Notes under the pieces: model-generated | Databases searched by the model: none | What the model saw: the letters and a program-made list of their open reading frames with translations, nothing else | What the model was told of the DNA's origin: nothing | In this document: piece after piece, positions 43,284 to 51,546 of the stretch | Layout of the letters: each line of letters opens with the position of its first letter | Position numbering within the stretch: position 1 is the first letter of the stretch | Translations under genes and position numbers: made by a program | From: Uliginosibacterium flavum | GTDB taxonomy: Bacteria; Pseudomonadota; Gammaproteobacteria; Burkholderiales; Rhodocyclaceae | NCBI RefSeq assembly: GCF_040566545.1 | Contig: NZ_JBEWZI010000003.1 | Location: 186,001 to 250,000 of the forward strand | Length of the DNA stretch: 64,000 bases | Direction of reading: 5' to 3'

Positions 43284-44039
43284 ATGATCCATAAACTTAA
43301 AGATCGCGACGCGCTGATCCTCGTCGGTTCGGTACTTGGCCTGGGCCTGATCCTGTGGCTGATGGCGCTGCCGTTGGCAGCCCTGCCAGAACCCATTGGC
43401 CCGGCCGCCCGACAATTTTCCGATGGTGCGCTGACCACGATCCAGCTGACCCTGTGGTCCAGCGTGTTCGGCCTGATCCTCGGCGTACTCGCTGCACTGG
43501 GCAAACGCTCGCACCTGCCGCCGCTGCGCTGGCTGGCCGACCTCTTCGTGTGGGTGATCCGAGGCACCCCGCTACTGCTGCAGATCCTGTTTTTCTTTCT
43601 GGCTGTGCCGGCGATTGCCCCGCAACTTCAGCTTTCGGAATTCTGGACGGCCGTAATCGCACTGTCGCTGAACGTCGGCGCCTACAACGCCGAGGTCATT
43701 CGCGCCGGCATCAACGCCGTGCCGGTTGGCCAGGTGGAAGCCGCCCGTTCGCTCGGGCTGAGCTCGCTGTACACCTTCTGGGACATCGTGCTTCCCCAGG
43801 CCGTGCGCATTTCTCTGCCGCCGCTGGCCAACAACATGGTGGCACTGCTCAAGGATTCCTCGATGGCCTACACCATTGGCGTGGTCGAACTGCTGATGAT
43901 CAGCTCGCGCGTTCAGGCCGAAAGTTTCCAGCCGGTGCCGGTCTTCATCACCGTGGCAGCGATCTACCTGCTGCTGACCACCACCTTCACCCAATTTGCC
44001 GCTGCGCTGGAGCGCAAGCTGGCAACAGGCAAACGGTGA
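43284..44039 (+). CDS. Amino-acid ABC transporter permease (HisM/GlnP type)
   Basis: A 251-residue inner-membrane permease with about five helices. The EAA-type motif that contacts the ATPase is seen as GQVEAARSLGLSSLYTFWDI, and the family signature as LKDSSMAYTIGVVELLMISS. A single permease gene follows the binding protein, so it would act as a homodimer. The ATPase gene starts 5 bp after its stop codon. Start ATG 43284 (MIHKLKDRDALILVG). Confidence 0.93.
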   Translation: MIHKLKDRDALILVGSVLGLGLILWLMALPLAALPEPIGPAARQFSDGALTTIQLTLWSSVFGLILGVLAALGKRSHLPPLRWLADLFVWVIRGTPLLLQILFFFLAVPAIAPQLQLSEFWTAVIALSLNVGAYNAEVIRAGINAVPVGQVEAARSLGLSSLYTFWDIVLPQAVRISLPPLANNMVALLKDSSMAYTIGVVELLMISSRVQAESFQPVPVFITVAAIYLLLTTTFTQFAAALERKLATGKR

Positions 44040-44044
44040 CCCCG

Positions 44045-44797
44045 ATGCGCGACGGCAAACCCATCATTCACGTCGAAAACGTGCACAAGTCCTGGGGTGC
44101 GTTCACCGCCCTCAAGGGCGTCTCAATCACCTTCAAGGAAGGTGAAGTTGTCTGCATCATCGGCCCGTCCGGATCAGGCAAATCCACTTTGTTGCGCACC
44201 ATCAACCATCTGGAAAAGCACGACTCGGGCCGCATCGTGGTTGACGGTATTGAACTGGATGACGATATCAAGCACATCGACGCGGTGCGCGCCGAGGTCG
44301 GCATGGTGTTCCAGAGCTTCAACCTGTTCGCCCACATGACCGTGCTGGACAACATCACCCTCGCCCCACGCCGCGTGCGCAAATGGTCAAAGGCCAAGGC
44401 CACCCAGGTCGCGCTGGAGCTGCTTGAGCGCGTCGGCCTGTCCGCCCACGCCCACAAATATCCCAACCAGCTTTCCGGAGGCCAGCAGCAGCGCGTGGCA
44501 ATTGCCCGCGCCTTGGCCATGCAGCCGAAGGTCATGCTCTTCGATGAACCCACCTCGGCGCTCGACCCGGAAATGGTCAATGAAGTGCTGCTGGTAATGC
44601 GTGACCTGGCCAAAAGCGGCATGACCATGCTGATCGTGACCCACGAAATGGGCTTTGCCCGTGAAGTGGCCGATCGCGTGATTTTCTTCGACCACGGCAG
44701 CATCGTTGAAGAGAGTACTGACCCGCAAGCGTTTTTCAGCAATCCGAATCATCCGCGTGCCCAGGCTTTCCTGAAGCAGATCAAGCACGCAGCCTGA
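44045..44797 (+). CDS. Amino-acid ABC transporter ATP-binding protein
   Basis: A 250-residue ATPase. Walker A is IIGPSGSGKST (about residues 37-47), the Q-loop is VFQSFNLF, the signature is LSGGQQQRVAIARAL, Walker B is VMLFDEPTSALDPEM, and the switch His is in IVTHEMGF. This is the GlnQ/HisP type of polar amino-acid importer. The ATG at 44045 follows 5 bp after the permease stop, so translation is coupled. It drives uptake with the two upstream gene products. Confidence 0.94.
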   Translation: MRDGKPIIHVENVHKSWGAFTALKGVSITFKEGEVVCIIGPSGSGKSTLLRTINHLEKHDSGRIVVDGIELDDDIKHIDAVRAEVGMVFQSFNLFAHMTVLDNITLAPRRVRKWSKAKATQVALELLERVGLSAHAHKYPNQLSGGQQQRVAIARALAMQPKVMLFDEPTSALDPEMVNEVLLVMRDLAKSGMTMLIVTHEMGFAREVADRVIFFDHGSIVEESTDPQAFFSNPNHPRAQAFLKQIKHAA

Positions 44798-44845
44798 GTT
44801 CCACTGCACCACCCCAACCACTGACTTAGCAAGGGAGTACGACCC

Positions 44846-46219
44846 ATGAAGACGATGAGCAAGCGCGCGCTGGTCGCCGCTGTCGCCGCAGCACTGAGCT
44901 GCTCGGCATTCGCTGCAACCGACCCGGTTCTCGACAAGCTGGAAAAGCAGATTGCCGAACTGCAGAAGCAGATCCAGGAACTCAAGGCCACGCAGGTCAA
45001 AGAAGCCGATGCCCGCAAGGAACTGGCCAATCAGGTCGAAGCGCAGGGCAAGGAAGTCGCCGTCAAGGGTGATATTCCGGGTTCGGTCCGTCGTCCTGGT
45101 GAAGAAACCTCGGTTCGCGTCTACGGTTTCGCCCGTCTGGATGCCGTGCATAACTTCGGCGGCCGCAACAACGCCAGCATCGGCGACTACGCAGCCTATC
45201 AACCCAGCATCGCACTGACCGGCTCACCGGAAGCGGCACAACGTGGTGAGTCCTACATGTTCACCAAGGCCTCGCGCCTGGGCGTCGAAGCCTTCACGCC
45301 GACCAAGCTCGGCTCGCTGACCACCAAGGTCGAGGCCGACTTCTACAACACCACCGGCAGCGGCCTGTTCCGTCTGCGTCACGCCTACGGTCAGTTGGGT
45401 TCCTGGCTGATCGGTCAAACCTGGTCCACCTTCATGGATCTGGACTCCACTCCGGAAACTGTCGACTTCAACGGCCCGACCGGCAACACCTCGCTGCGTC
45501 AGCCGCAGATCCGCTACACCTACGTGACGCCGAACGCCGGCAACTTCATTGCCGCCCTCGAAATGAAGGCCAATGGCGGCGCCACCAGTGGCGACGAAAT
45601 GACCCGTACGCCGGACCTGGTCCTGCGCTGGGAAAAAGCCAGCGACTGGGGCCACGTTGCACTGCGCGGCGTGACCACTGAGAACGGGATCAAGAGCGGA
45701 GACAGCTCTAGCACGTACTATGAAGCTGATGGCAACGGTGTCGTAAACGAAATTACAACTCCGGTGTCTGGCGTATCAGCATCCAAGCGCGGCTACGGCA
45801 TCGGCTTGGGCGGTCACTACGTCCTGACCGACACCACCTGGCTGCTGGCCAGCGCCAGCTACGGCAAGGGCATGGGCCGCTTCTTCAACGAGTCGGTCGG
45901 CTCGACAGTGAGCGACGGTAAAGTCTATCTACCCAAGGAACTGGGCGTGGTCGTCGGCGTGCAGCAGAAGTTCTCCGACACCCTGCGCGGCAGCGTGACC
46001 TACGGTCAGCAGCGCACCCTCGGCGGCGAGTACATTACCGTCGCGAGTGCCGATGCGAACCGCTCGGTGAAATCGGGCACGGTGGGCGTGATCTGGGCGC
46101 CGATTGCCAACGTCGAACTGGGCAGCGAATTCATGTGGTCGCATCGCGAAACGCTGGATGGCCGCAGCGGTACCGAACCGCGCCTGAACTTTGCCGCGAC
46201 CTACTCGTTCGGCAACTGA
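44846..46219 (+). CDS. DcaP-like outer-membrane porin
   Basis: A 457-residue porin. The signal peptide MKTMSKRALVAAVAAALSCS ends AFA-ATD. A periplasmic coiled coil follows (DKLEKQIAELQKQIQELKAT ... KELANQVEAQGKEV, about residues 28-75), then a beta-barrel from about 90 starting VRVYGFARLDAVHNFGGRNN. This matches the DcaP family, trimeric porins with an N-terminal coiled coil that take up small organic acids. The C-terminus ends LNFAATYSFGN, one residue beyond the usual aromatic end. Expressed downstream of the ABC operon (48-bp gap), it may let the same substrate cross the outer membrane. A strong terminator follows. Confidence 0.9.
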   Translation: MKTMSKRALVAAVAAALSCSAFAATDPVLDKLEKQIAELQKQIQELKATQVKEADARKELANQVEAQGKEVAVKGDIPGSVRRPGEETSVRVYGFARLDAVHNFGGRNNASIGDYAAYQPSIALTGSPEAAQRGESYMFTKASRLGVEAFTPTKLGSLTTKVEADFYNTTGSGLFRLRHAYGQLGSWLIGQTWSTFMDLDSTPETVDFNGPTGNTSLRQPQIRYTYVTPNAGNFIAALEMKANGGATSGDEMTRTPDLVLRWEKASDWGHVALRGVTTENGIKSGDSSSTYYEADGNGVVNEITTPVSGVSASKRGYGIGLGGHYVLTDTTWLLASASYGKGMGRFFNESVGSTVSDGKVYLPKELGVVVGVQQKFSDTLRGSVTYGQQRTLGGEYITVASADANRSVKSGTVGVIWAPIANVELGSEFMWSHRETLDGRSGTEPRLNFAATYSFGN

Positions 46220-46240
46220 TCAAGCCTGTTCGCAGCAATG

Positions 46241-46266
46241 AAAAAGCCGGCGCAAGCCGGCTTTTT
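46241..46266 (+). terminator. Intrinsic terminator after porin gene
   Basis: AAAAAGCCGGC pairs with GCCGGCTTTTT across GCAA, 21 bp past the porin stop codon. Ends the ABC transporter-porin transcript. Confidence 0.93.
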
Positions 46267-46280
46267 CATATCCACTCAAA

Positions 46281-46356
46281 CCTGCTCGAAGACCCGCGAC
46301 TGGCGGACCTCTTCAGACACCTACCTGAAGAGGCAAGCTGCGCGCGGCTTTCAGAG
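46281..46356. repeat. Palindromic intergenic repeat, copy H
   Basis: Units CCTGCTCGAAGACCCGC...GGACCTCTTCAGACAC and ACCTGAAGAGGCAAGC...GCGCGCGGCTTTCAGAG. Its right end carries the TGA stop codon (46353-46351, minus strand) of the methyltransferase gene, as CTCTGAAAGCC. Confidence 0.75.
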
Positions 46357-47481
46357 CACTCCCAGGCGCCACAAAGAAGTCATCTCGGCGGCCCGGGCGA
46401 CATGCAGCGGATCAGCCACATCCTTGCTGCGCGGGTGTTGCGGCTTGATATCGCGCCGCCCCTGGATACGCAGACCCGCGCCGGCAATCCAGTCGAGCAG
46501 TTGCGAACGTGTGCGCAAACCCAGATGCTCAGCCAGATCCGACAGGATCAGCCAGCCCTCGCCCTTGGGCGTCAGGTGTTCCGCCAGACCATTCAGAAAG
46601 CCCCGCAACATCTGACTGTCCGGGTCGTAGACGGCCATTTCGAGGGCCGAACTCGGCCGCGCCGGCAGCCAGGGCGGATTGCACACGATCAGCGAGGCAC
46701 GGCCTGGCGGAAACAGATCCGCCTCGACCACTTCGATCCGTTTGGCATAACCCAGGCGCGCCACGTTGTCCCGCGCACAGGCCAGCGCCCGTGGTGCCAG
46801 CTCCGTGGCAATCACGTAGTCGACGCCGCGTTTGGCCAGCAAGGCGGCGATCACGCCGGTGCCGGTGCCGATATCGAAAGCCAACTCGGTCTCCGGCAAA
46901 TCTGCATGCTGGATCAAGTCCAGATACTCGCCACGCACCGGTGAAAACACACCGTAATGCGGATGGATGCGCGAGCCCAATGGCAGCACCATCACCCCCT
47001 TCTTGCGCCACTCATGCACGCTGATCAGGCTCAGCAGTTCGCGCAAAGACAGCACCGAATCTTCCACGCCCGGCCCATAGGCTTCGACGCAGGCCGGCTG
47101 GATTTCCGGTGCGCGGCGCAGCGGCAAGGAATAATCGGCGGCCAGCGGCACCAGCAACATGCCCAGCGTGCGGGCGCGCTGCGCCTGCGCCTGACGGTGC
47201 AGGTGAAAGGCTTCGGGCATGGCGGCGGTGATCTTGCGCGGCTTGCGGTCAATGCGCCGTTTCAGCGCATCGATCAGCAAACGGGCATTCTGGAAGTCGC
47301 CACGCCACAGCATGGCGGTGCCTTCACAAGCCATGCGATAAGCCGCGTCGGCGCTAAGACTGTCATCGACGACTTCGACCCGCTTGGGCGGCGGCGCACC
47401 GTTTTCGGAGCGCCACAGCGCGGAACAGGCCTGCTCGCCTTCCTGCCACTGGATTTGTGGGGCGTCACTGCTCGCGGGCAT
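46351..47481 (-). CDS. Class I SAM-dependent methyltransferase (HemK/RsmC-like MTS domain)
   Basis: A 376-residue protein. The SAM-binding motif I is LAFDIGTGTGVIAALLAKRG (about residues 203-222), and the catalytic-type motif IV is IVCNPPWLPARP, as found in N-methyltransferases that modify glutamine, adenine or guanine. The N-terminal part of about 190 residues is not recognised and may bind the substrate; the linker has VLPLGSRIHPHYGVFSPVRG. The target is unknown. The ATG at 47481 overlaps the lipoprotein stop codon by one base (TGATG), so the two genes are translationally coupled. The stop codon lies in a palindromic repeat. Confidence 0.85.
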   Translation of the reverse strand: MPASSDAPQIQWQEGEQACSALWRSENGAPPPKRVEVVDDSLSADAAYRMACEGTAMLWRGDFQNARLLIDALKRRIDRKPRKITAAMPEAFHLHRQAQAQRARTLGMLLVPLAADYSLPLRRAPEIQPACVEAYGPGVEDSVLSLRELLSLISVHEWRKKGVMVLPLGSRIHPHYGVFSPVRGEYLDLIQHADLPETELAFDIGTGTGVIAALLAKRGVDYVIATELAPRALACARDNVARLGYAKRIEVVEADLFPPGRASLIVCNPPWLPARPSSALEMAVYDPDSQMLRGFLNGLAEHLTPKGEGWLILSDLAEHLGLRTRSQLLDWIAGAGLRIQGRRDIKPQHPRSKDVADPLHVARAAEMTSLWRLGVL

Positions 47482-47966
47482 CAGGGGTAACGCACCGAAA
47501 GAGTAACGCGCATCACGCCATCCGCGGTGGGATGCAGCAGCACCGTGATCTGCTTCTGCGGAAGGCTTGAGTCTGCCGGCTCCAGCGGCCATTCCCAGAT
47601 CTCGCCGCCGGTCACGCCATCTTTCGATACATGGCGCGGATTGCCAAGAATGCGTTTGAGCTCCATTTTCGTCATCGCCGGACGCAACAAAGCCATGTTC
47701 TCCAGCGTAATGACTTCGCGCACCGCAGCCAACTTGCCCTTGGCATCGAAGTCCAGCATCAGGTTCTGCTCGGTATCAGGTCGGGCGTCGTATTCCAGCG
47801 TCAGCGTGCCATCTGCGTTCTTCCATTCAGCAGCCGGTTTTTCTTTGGCGCGCACCTGCTCGATGCTGACTGTCCCGGGAGTGAAAGACTCCACGCTTTT
47901 CAAGCTGGCGCAAGCCGTCACCACAACACACGCCATTCCCAAACCCATCCACTTTGCCACGCTCAT
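47481..47966 (-). CDS. BamE/SmpA-like lipoprotein
   Basis: A 161-residue lipoprotein. The ATG at 47966 is chosen because AAGGAG lies 7-8 nt upstream; another ATG two codons upstream is too close to that site. The signal peptide MSVAKWMGLGMACVV precedes a lipobox VTAC (Cys 19). The mature part ends with a SmpA/BamE-type segment (ALLRPAMTKMELKRILGNPR ... GGEIWEWPL). The region in the middle is charged. It may be an outer-membrane or periplasmic assembly factor, but this is inference. It overlaps the methyltransferase gene by one base. Confidence 0.83.
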   Translation of the reverse strand: MSVAKWMGLGMACVVVTACASLKSVESFTPGTVSIEQVRAKEKPAAEWKNADGTLTLEYDARPDTEQNLMLDFDAKGKLAAVREVITLENMALLRPAMTKMELKRILGNPRHVSKDGVTGGEIWEWPLEPADSSLPQKQITVLLHPTADGVMRVTLSVRYP

Positions 47967-48044
47967 TGCCATTCTCCTTGACCAAGGCGCAATGCTAACA
48001 GGCCGGCACGCCCGGAGCCCGCCTGCCCATCGTAAAATGCCGGC

Positions 48045-49052
48045 ATGAACACCGCCGCCCTCTCTTCTCGCCGCCTTTCGGTCGCCCCCATGCTGGACTG
48101 GACCGACCGCCATTGCCGCCACTTCCACCGCCTGCTCGCGCCGCACGCCTGGCTGTACACCGAAATGGTCACCACCGGCGCCCTGTTGCATGGCGATATT
48201 CCGCGCCACCTGCGTTTCGGCGAGGCTGAACATCCCGTCGCCCTGCAGCTGGGCGGCAGCGAACCGGCCGATCTGGCGCGCTGCGCGCAACTGGCCGAGG
48301 AATGGGGCTACGACGAAATCAATCTGAACTGTGGCTGCCCGAGCGAACGCGTGCAGCGCGGGGCGTTTGGAGCCTGCCTGATGCACGAGCCGCAACTGGT
48401 CGCCGAGGGCGTCGCGGCCATGCGTGCAGTCACCAAACTGCCGGTCACCGTGAAGCACCGCATCGGCATCGACAAGATCGAGGACTACGCTTTTGTGCAT
48501 GGTTTCATCGAAACCGTGTCTGCGGCCGGTTGCTCGACTTTCATCGTGCACGCCCGCAATGCCTGGCTAAAAGGCTTGTCGCCCAAGGAAAATCGCGAGA
48601 TCCCGCCGCTGCGCTACGAAGTCGCCCACCAGCTGAAACAGGACTTCCCGCAGCTCGAAATCCTGCTCAATGGCGGCCTCGCCACTACGGCGGCAATGGC
48701 CGAGCAGCTGCAACATGTCGACGGCGTGATGATCGGCCGCGAGGCCTACCAAAACCCCTGGGCGCTGATCGAATGGGAACGCGCTTTCTGCGATCCTGCC
48801 TGGAACCCGAGCCGTGAAGCGATCATCGACGGCATGGTCGATTACGCTGCACGCGAAGCGACGGAGCACGGCACCCCGCTGCGAGCGATCAGCCGCCACC
48901 TCCTCGGGCTGGCCAATGGCTTGCCGGGCGCGCGCGGATTCCGCCGCATGCTCTCGGACCCGAACCATCTGCGCGACGCGCAGCCCGAGCTGCTGCGCGA
49001 AGCTTGGGCCCTGATCGGCAAGCCCGCCTCCGCAAGGGACGACGCGGCATGA
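48045..49052 (+). CDS. dusA: tRNA-dihydrouridine(20/20a) synthase
   Basis: A 335-residue flavoenzyme that reduces uridine to dihydrouridine in the D-loop of tRNA with FMN and NADPH. The TIM-barrel opening is RLSVAPMLDWTDRHCRHFHR; FMN and catalytic motifs are NLNCGCPSERVQRGAFGACL (catalytic Cys) and TVKHRIGIDKIEDYAFVHGF; C-terminal GVMIGREAYQNPWAL. This N-terminal motif and length fit DusA rather than DusB/C. A TAAAAT at 48033-48038 is only 6 bp before the ATG, suggesting a leaderless or very short leader message. The next gene overlaps by ATGA. Confidence 0.95.
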   Translation: MNTAALSSRRLSVAPMLDWTDRHCRHFHRLLAPHAWLYTEMVTTGALLHGDIPRHLRFGEAEHPVALQLGGSEPADLARCAQLAEEWGYDEINLNCGCPSERVQRGAFGACLMHEPQLVAEGVAAMRAVTKLPVTVKHRIGIDKIEDYAFVHGFIETVSAAGCSTFIVHARNAWLKGLSPKENREIPPLRYEVAHQLKQDFPQLEILLNGGLATTAAMAEQLQHVDGVMIGREAYQNPWALIEWERAFCDPAWNPSREAIIDGMVDYAAREATEHGTPLRAISRHLLGLANGLPGARGFRRMLSDPNHLRDAQPELLREAWALIGKPASARDDAA

Positions 49053-49597
49053 AGCCGCATGTGCTGCAGCCCCATCCATCTGTTGCCGCACCGAGCGGCC
49101 TGCAGATCGAGTTTGACTGCACGCAGCGGGCCGACGGCAGTCTGAGCCTGCGCTACCGGTTGGAGGGCGAAATCGCCGACCTGCGCCTGCCCGCCCCCAT
49201 CACCTCTCCCGGCCCGTCAGACGGGCTGTGGCAGCGCAGTTGCTGCGAGCTCTTCGTGACCGAAGAAGGCGATGCCTACCGCGAGTTCAACTTCTCGCCC
49301 TCCGGCGAATGGGCCGCCTATGCCTTTTCCGGCTACCGCCAGCGAGTAGCCTGGCAGCCCACCGCCGCACCGCAGATTCGCTGCAGCACAAACACCGCGG
49401 GCATTGAACTACGAGTGGAACTGCCCGGCGTACTACTGCCTACCACAACAAAATTCCATTTGAGTGCCACCGCCGTCATCGAAACGCGGGACGGTGCACT
49501 CAGCTACTGGGCGCTGCATCATGCTGGCGAGCGGCCGGATTTCCACCGCCGTGAGTCTTTCGTACTCACACTTCCAGACGACTCCAGACAACCATGA
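49049..49597 (+). CDS. DOMON-like domain protein
   Basis: A 182-residue protein with the beta-sandwich pattern of DOMON-like proteins (CELFVTEEGDAYREFNFSPS, then GEWAAYAFSGYRQR). No signal peptide is seen (MKPHVLQPHPSVAAPSGLQI), so it is probably cytosolic, unlike the heme- or sugar-binding secreted DOMON proteins. The ATG at 49049 overlaps the dusA stop codon (ATGA), and its own end overlaps the NamZ-like gene the same way. Ligand unknown. Confidence in the fold is moderate. Confidence 0.75.
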   Translation: MKPHVLQPHPSVAAPSGLQIEFDCTQRADGSLSLRYRLEGEIADLRLPAPITSPGPSDGLWQRSCCELFVTEEGDAYREFNFSPSGEWAAYAFSGYRQRVAWQPTAAPQIRCSTNTAGIELRVELPGVLLPTTTKFHLSATAVIETRDGALSYWALHHAGERPDFHRRESFVLTLPDDSRQP

Positions 49598-50811
49598 CCC
49601 AACCCGTCCTCTTCGGCCTCGACCGTCTCATTGCTGAACCTGCCCTGCGCGCGCCGCTGGCCGGTCGCCGCGTGGCCCTGCTGGCGCATCCCGCCTCGGT
49701 CACCCCGGACCTGACCCACGCCATCGACGCTTTGGCGCGGCTGCCCGAGATCACGCTGACCGCCGCCTTCGGCCCGCAGCACGGACTGCGCGGGGACAAG
49801 CAGGACAACATGATGGAGTCGCCCGACTACCTCGATCCGCTGCTGGGCATTCCGGTCTTCAGCCTCTACGGCGAAGTGCGGCGGCCCACCCCGGCAATGA
49901 TGACGACATTCGACGTGCTGCTCGTCGACCTGCAGGATCTGGGCTGTCGCATCTACACTTTCATCACCACATTGAGATACGTGCTGGAAGAGGCGACGAA
50001 GCTGGGCAAGGCGGTGTGGGTGCTGGACCGGCCCAACCCGGCCGGCCGCCCCATCGAAGGCTTGAGACTCCGTGAAGGCTGGGAGAGCTTCGTCGGCGCT
50101 GGCCCGCTGCCGATGCGCCACGGCCTGACCATGGGCGAACTGGGCCACTGGTTCATCGCCCGGCTTGGCCTGCAACTGGAATATCGCGTGATCGAAATGA
50201 CGAACTGGCAACCCGAAGCGGCGCCCGGCTACGGCTGGCCGCTGGGCGAGCGCTGCTGGGTCAATCCCAGTCCCAACGCGGCGAATCTGTCGATGGCCCG
50301 CGCCTACGCCGGCACCGTGATGCTCGAAGGCGCCACGCTCTCCGAAGGACGCGGCACCACGCGCCCGCTGGAACTCTTCGGCGCGCCGGACATCGAAGCC
50401 CGCGCCGTACTCACCGAGATGCAACGTCTCGCCCCGCACTGGTTGCAGGGCTGCCGCCTGCGCGAATGCTGGTTCGAGCCGACCTTTCACAAGCACGCCG
50501 GCCTGCAGTGCAATGGCCTCCAGATCCACGTCGAAGACGGCGCCTACGATCACGCCGCCTTCCGTCCCTGGCGCTTGCAGGCACTGGCCTTCAAGGGCAT
50601 CCGCAACCTTTATCCTGACTATCCGCTGTGGCGCGACTTCCCTTACGAATACGAATTCAAGCGTCTGGCGATTGATCTCATCAACGGCTCACCACTACTG
50701 CGCGAATGGGTCGACGACCCGTCCAGCACGCCGGCCGATCTGGACGCCATCACGATTCCGGATGAACAAAGCTGGGCCGCCGAGCGCGAGGCTTTCCTGC
50801 TCTACAAGTAA
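49594..50811 (+). CDS. DUF1343 (NamZ-type exo-beta-N-acetylmuramidase) family protein
   Basis: A 405-residue member of the DUF1343 family, in which NamZ removes terminal N-acetylmuramic acid from peptidoglycan fragments. Conserved blocks include FGPQHGLRGDKQDNMMESPD, LLVDLQDLGCRIYTFITTLR, VLDRPNPAGRPIEGLRLREG and SEGRGTTRPLELFGAPDIEA. No signal peptide precedes VLFGLDRLIAEPALRAPLAG, so this copy would be cytosolic and could serve cell-wall recycling. It is the last gene of a three-gene overlapping set (dusA, DOMON-like, NamZ-like). Function is inferred from the family. Confidence 0.87.
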   Translation: MTQPVLFGLDRLIAEPALRAPLAGRRVALLAHPASVTPDLTHAIDALARLPEITLTAAFGPQHGLRGDKQDNMMESPDYLDPLLGIPVFSLYGEVRRPTPAMMTTFDVLLVDLQDLGCRIYTFITTLRYVLEEATKLGKAVWVLDRPNPAGRPIEGLRLREGWESFVGAGPLPMRHGLTMGELGHWFIARLGLQLEYRVIEMTNWQPEAAPGYGWPLGERCWVNPSPNAANLSMARAYAGTVMLEGATLSEGRGTTRPLELFGAPDIEARAVLTEMQRLAPHWLQGCRLRECWFEPTFHKHAGLQCNGLQIHVEDGAYDHAAFRPWRLQALAFKGIRNLYPDYPLWRDFPYEYEFKRLAIDLINGSPLLREWVDDPSSTPADLDAITIPDEQSWAAEREAFLLYK

Positions 50812-50813
50812 GC

Positions 50814-50898
50814 CGGCCTGAAGAGCCGCACTCCGCCTTGCTCTGCAAGCAAATAGCGCGGAGAGGCCGTTTGCATGAGCTTCTCCAGACAGGCTCTC
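50814..50898. repeat. Palindromic intergenic repeat, copy I
   Basis: Begins CGGCCTGAAGAGCCGC 3 bp after the NamZ-like stop codon and ends CATGAGCTTCTCCAGACAGG. A CTTGCTCTGCAAGCAAATAG segment forms an inner hairpin. Confidence 0.75.
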
Positions 50899-51007
50899 TG
50901 TACAAGCAGGCGCAGAGCGCCTGTCCGGCCCAGGCTGCTGAGATCAAAGCCCCCGAGTGCAAGGCGGGTATACTGCGCGCCTCTTTCACGCATCACGAGT
51001 CGAAGCC

Positions 51008-51346
51008 ATGTCCGCCATTCCCGCCTGCCCCGTCTGTTCCATGGAAAACACCTACCCGGACGGTGAGAACTACGTCTGTGCCGATTGCGGCCACGAGTTT
51101 CCGCAAACCGTTGCCGCGGCAGAAGAAGGCGACCGCATCGTGCGCGATTCGAACGGCACCGTGCTGCAGGATGGCGACGCCGTCGTGCTGATCAAGGATC
51201 TGAAGGTCAAGGGCTCGTCCATCACCCTCAAGCAGGGCAGCAAGGTCAAGAGCATCCGCATCGTCGGTGACGGCGATCATGAAGTCGACTGCAAGCTGGA
51301 CGAAGGCAAATTCATGCTCAAGGCCTGCTTCCTGAAGAAGGTCTGA
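51008..51346 (+). CDS. yjdM: Zinc-ribbon YjdM (PhnA-like) protein
   Basis: A 112-residue protein. The N-terminal zinc ribbon has CPVCSMENTYPDGENYVCAD (two CxxC pairs, about residues 7-29). The C-terminal half is a small beta-barrel (RDSNGTVLQDGDAVVLIKDL, KVKGSSITLKQGSKVKSIR). This is the YjdM family, once called alkylphosphonate protein PhnA; its function is not established. The frame is open upstream but ATG 51008 matches the family (MSAIPACPVC). A TATACT at about 50970 is a likely -10 box. Confidence 0.92.
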   Translation: MSAIPACPVCSMENTYPDGENYVCADCGHEFPQTVAAAEEGDRIVRDSNGTVLQDGDAVVLIKDLKVKGSSITLKQGSKVKSIRIVGDGDHEVDCKLDEGKFMLKACFLKKV

Positions 51347-51365
51347 TCCACCTTTCGGTCGACAC

Positions 51366-51446
51366 ACCCGAAGAGCCGCACCCAGCCTACCTGTTGCGGC
51401 AGCCTGCCTGAAGAACCAAGCACAGCGAACTTCTTCAGGCAGGCCT
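51366..51446. repeat. Palindromic intergenic repeat, copy J
   Basis: Contains the most perfect hairpin of the family: GCCTGCCTGAAGAA (51402-51415) with TTCTTCAGGCAGGC (51431-51444), 14 bp without mismatch, loop 15 nt. A first unit starts ACCCGAAGAGCCGC. It begins 20 bp after the YjdM gene stop codon. Confidence 0.9.
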
Positions 51447-51467
51447 CAGCAGAAACGCAATCGCCCC

Positions 51468-51495
51468 GACTTGCGACTTGCGATTTGCGATTTGC
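51468..51495. repeat. Heptanucleotide tandem repeat (GACTTGC/GATTTGC x4)
   Basis: Two copies of GACTTGC then two of GATTTGC. It is the inverse complement of the CAAGTCG heptamer at 25556-25632. A palindrome TTCCGGG...CCCGGAA follows at about 51497-51514, then one more CGACTTGCGAG at about 51531. Lies between two converging genes. Confidence 0.85.
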
Positions 51496-51546
51496 GTTCC
51501 GGGTCAAGCCCGGAATGACGATGCTGGGCGCGACTTGCGAGCAAGC

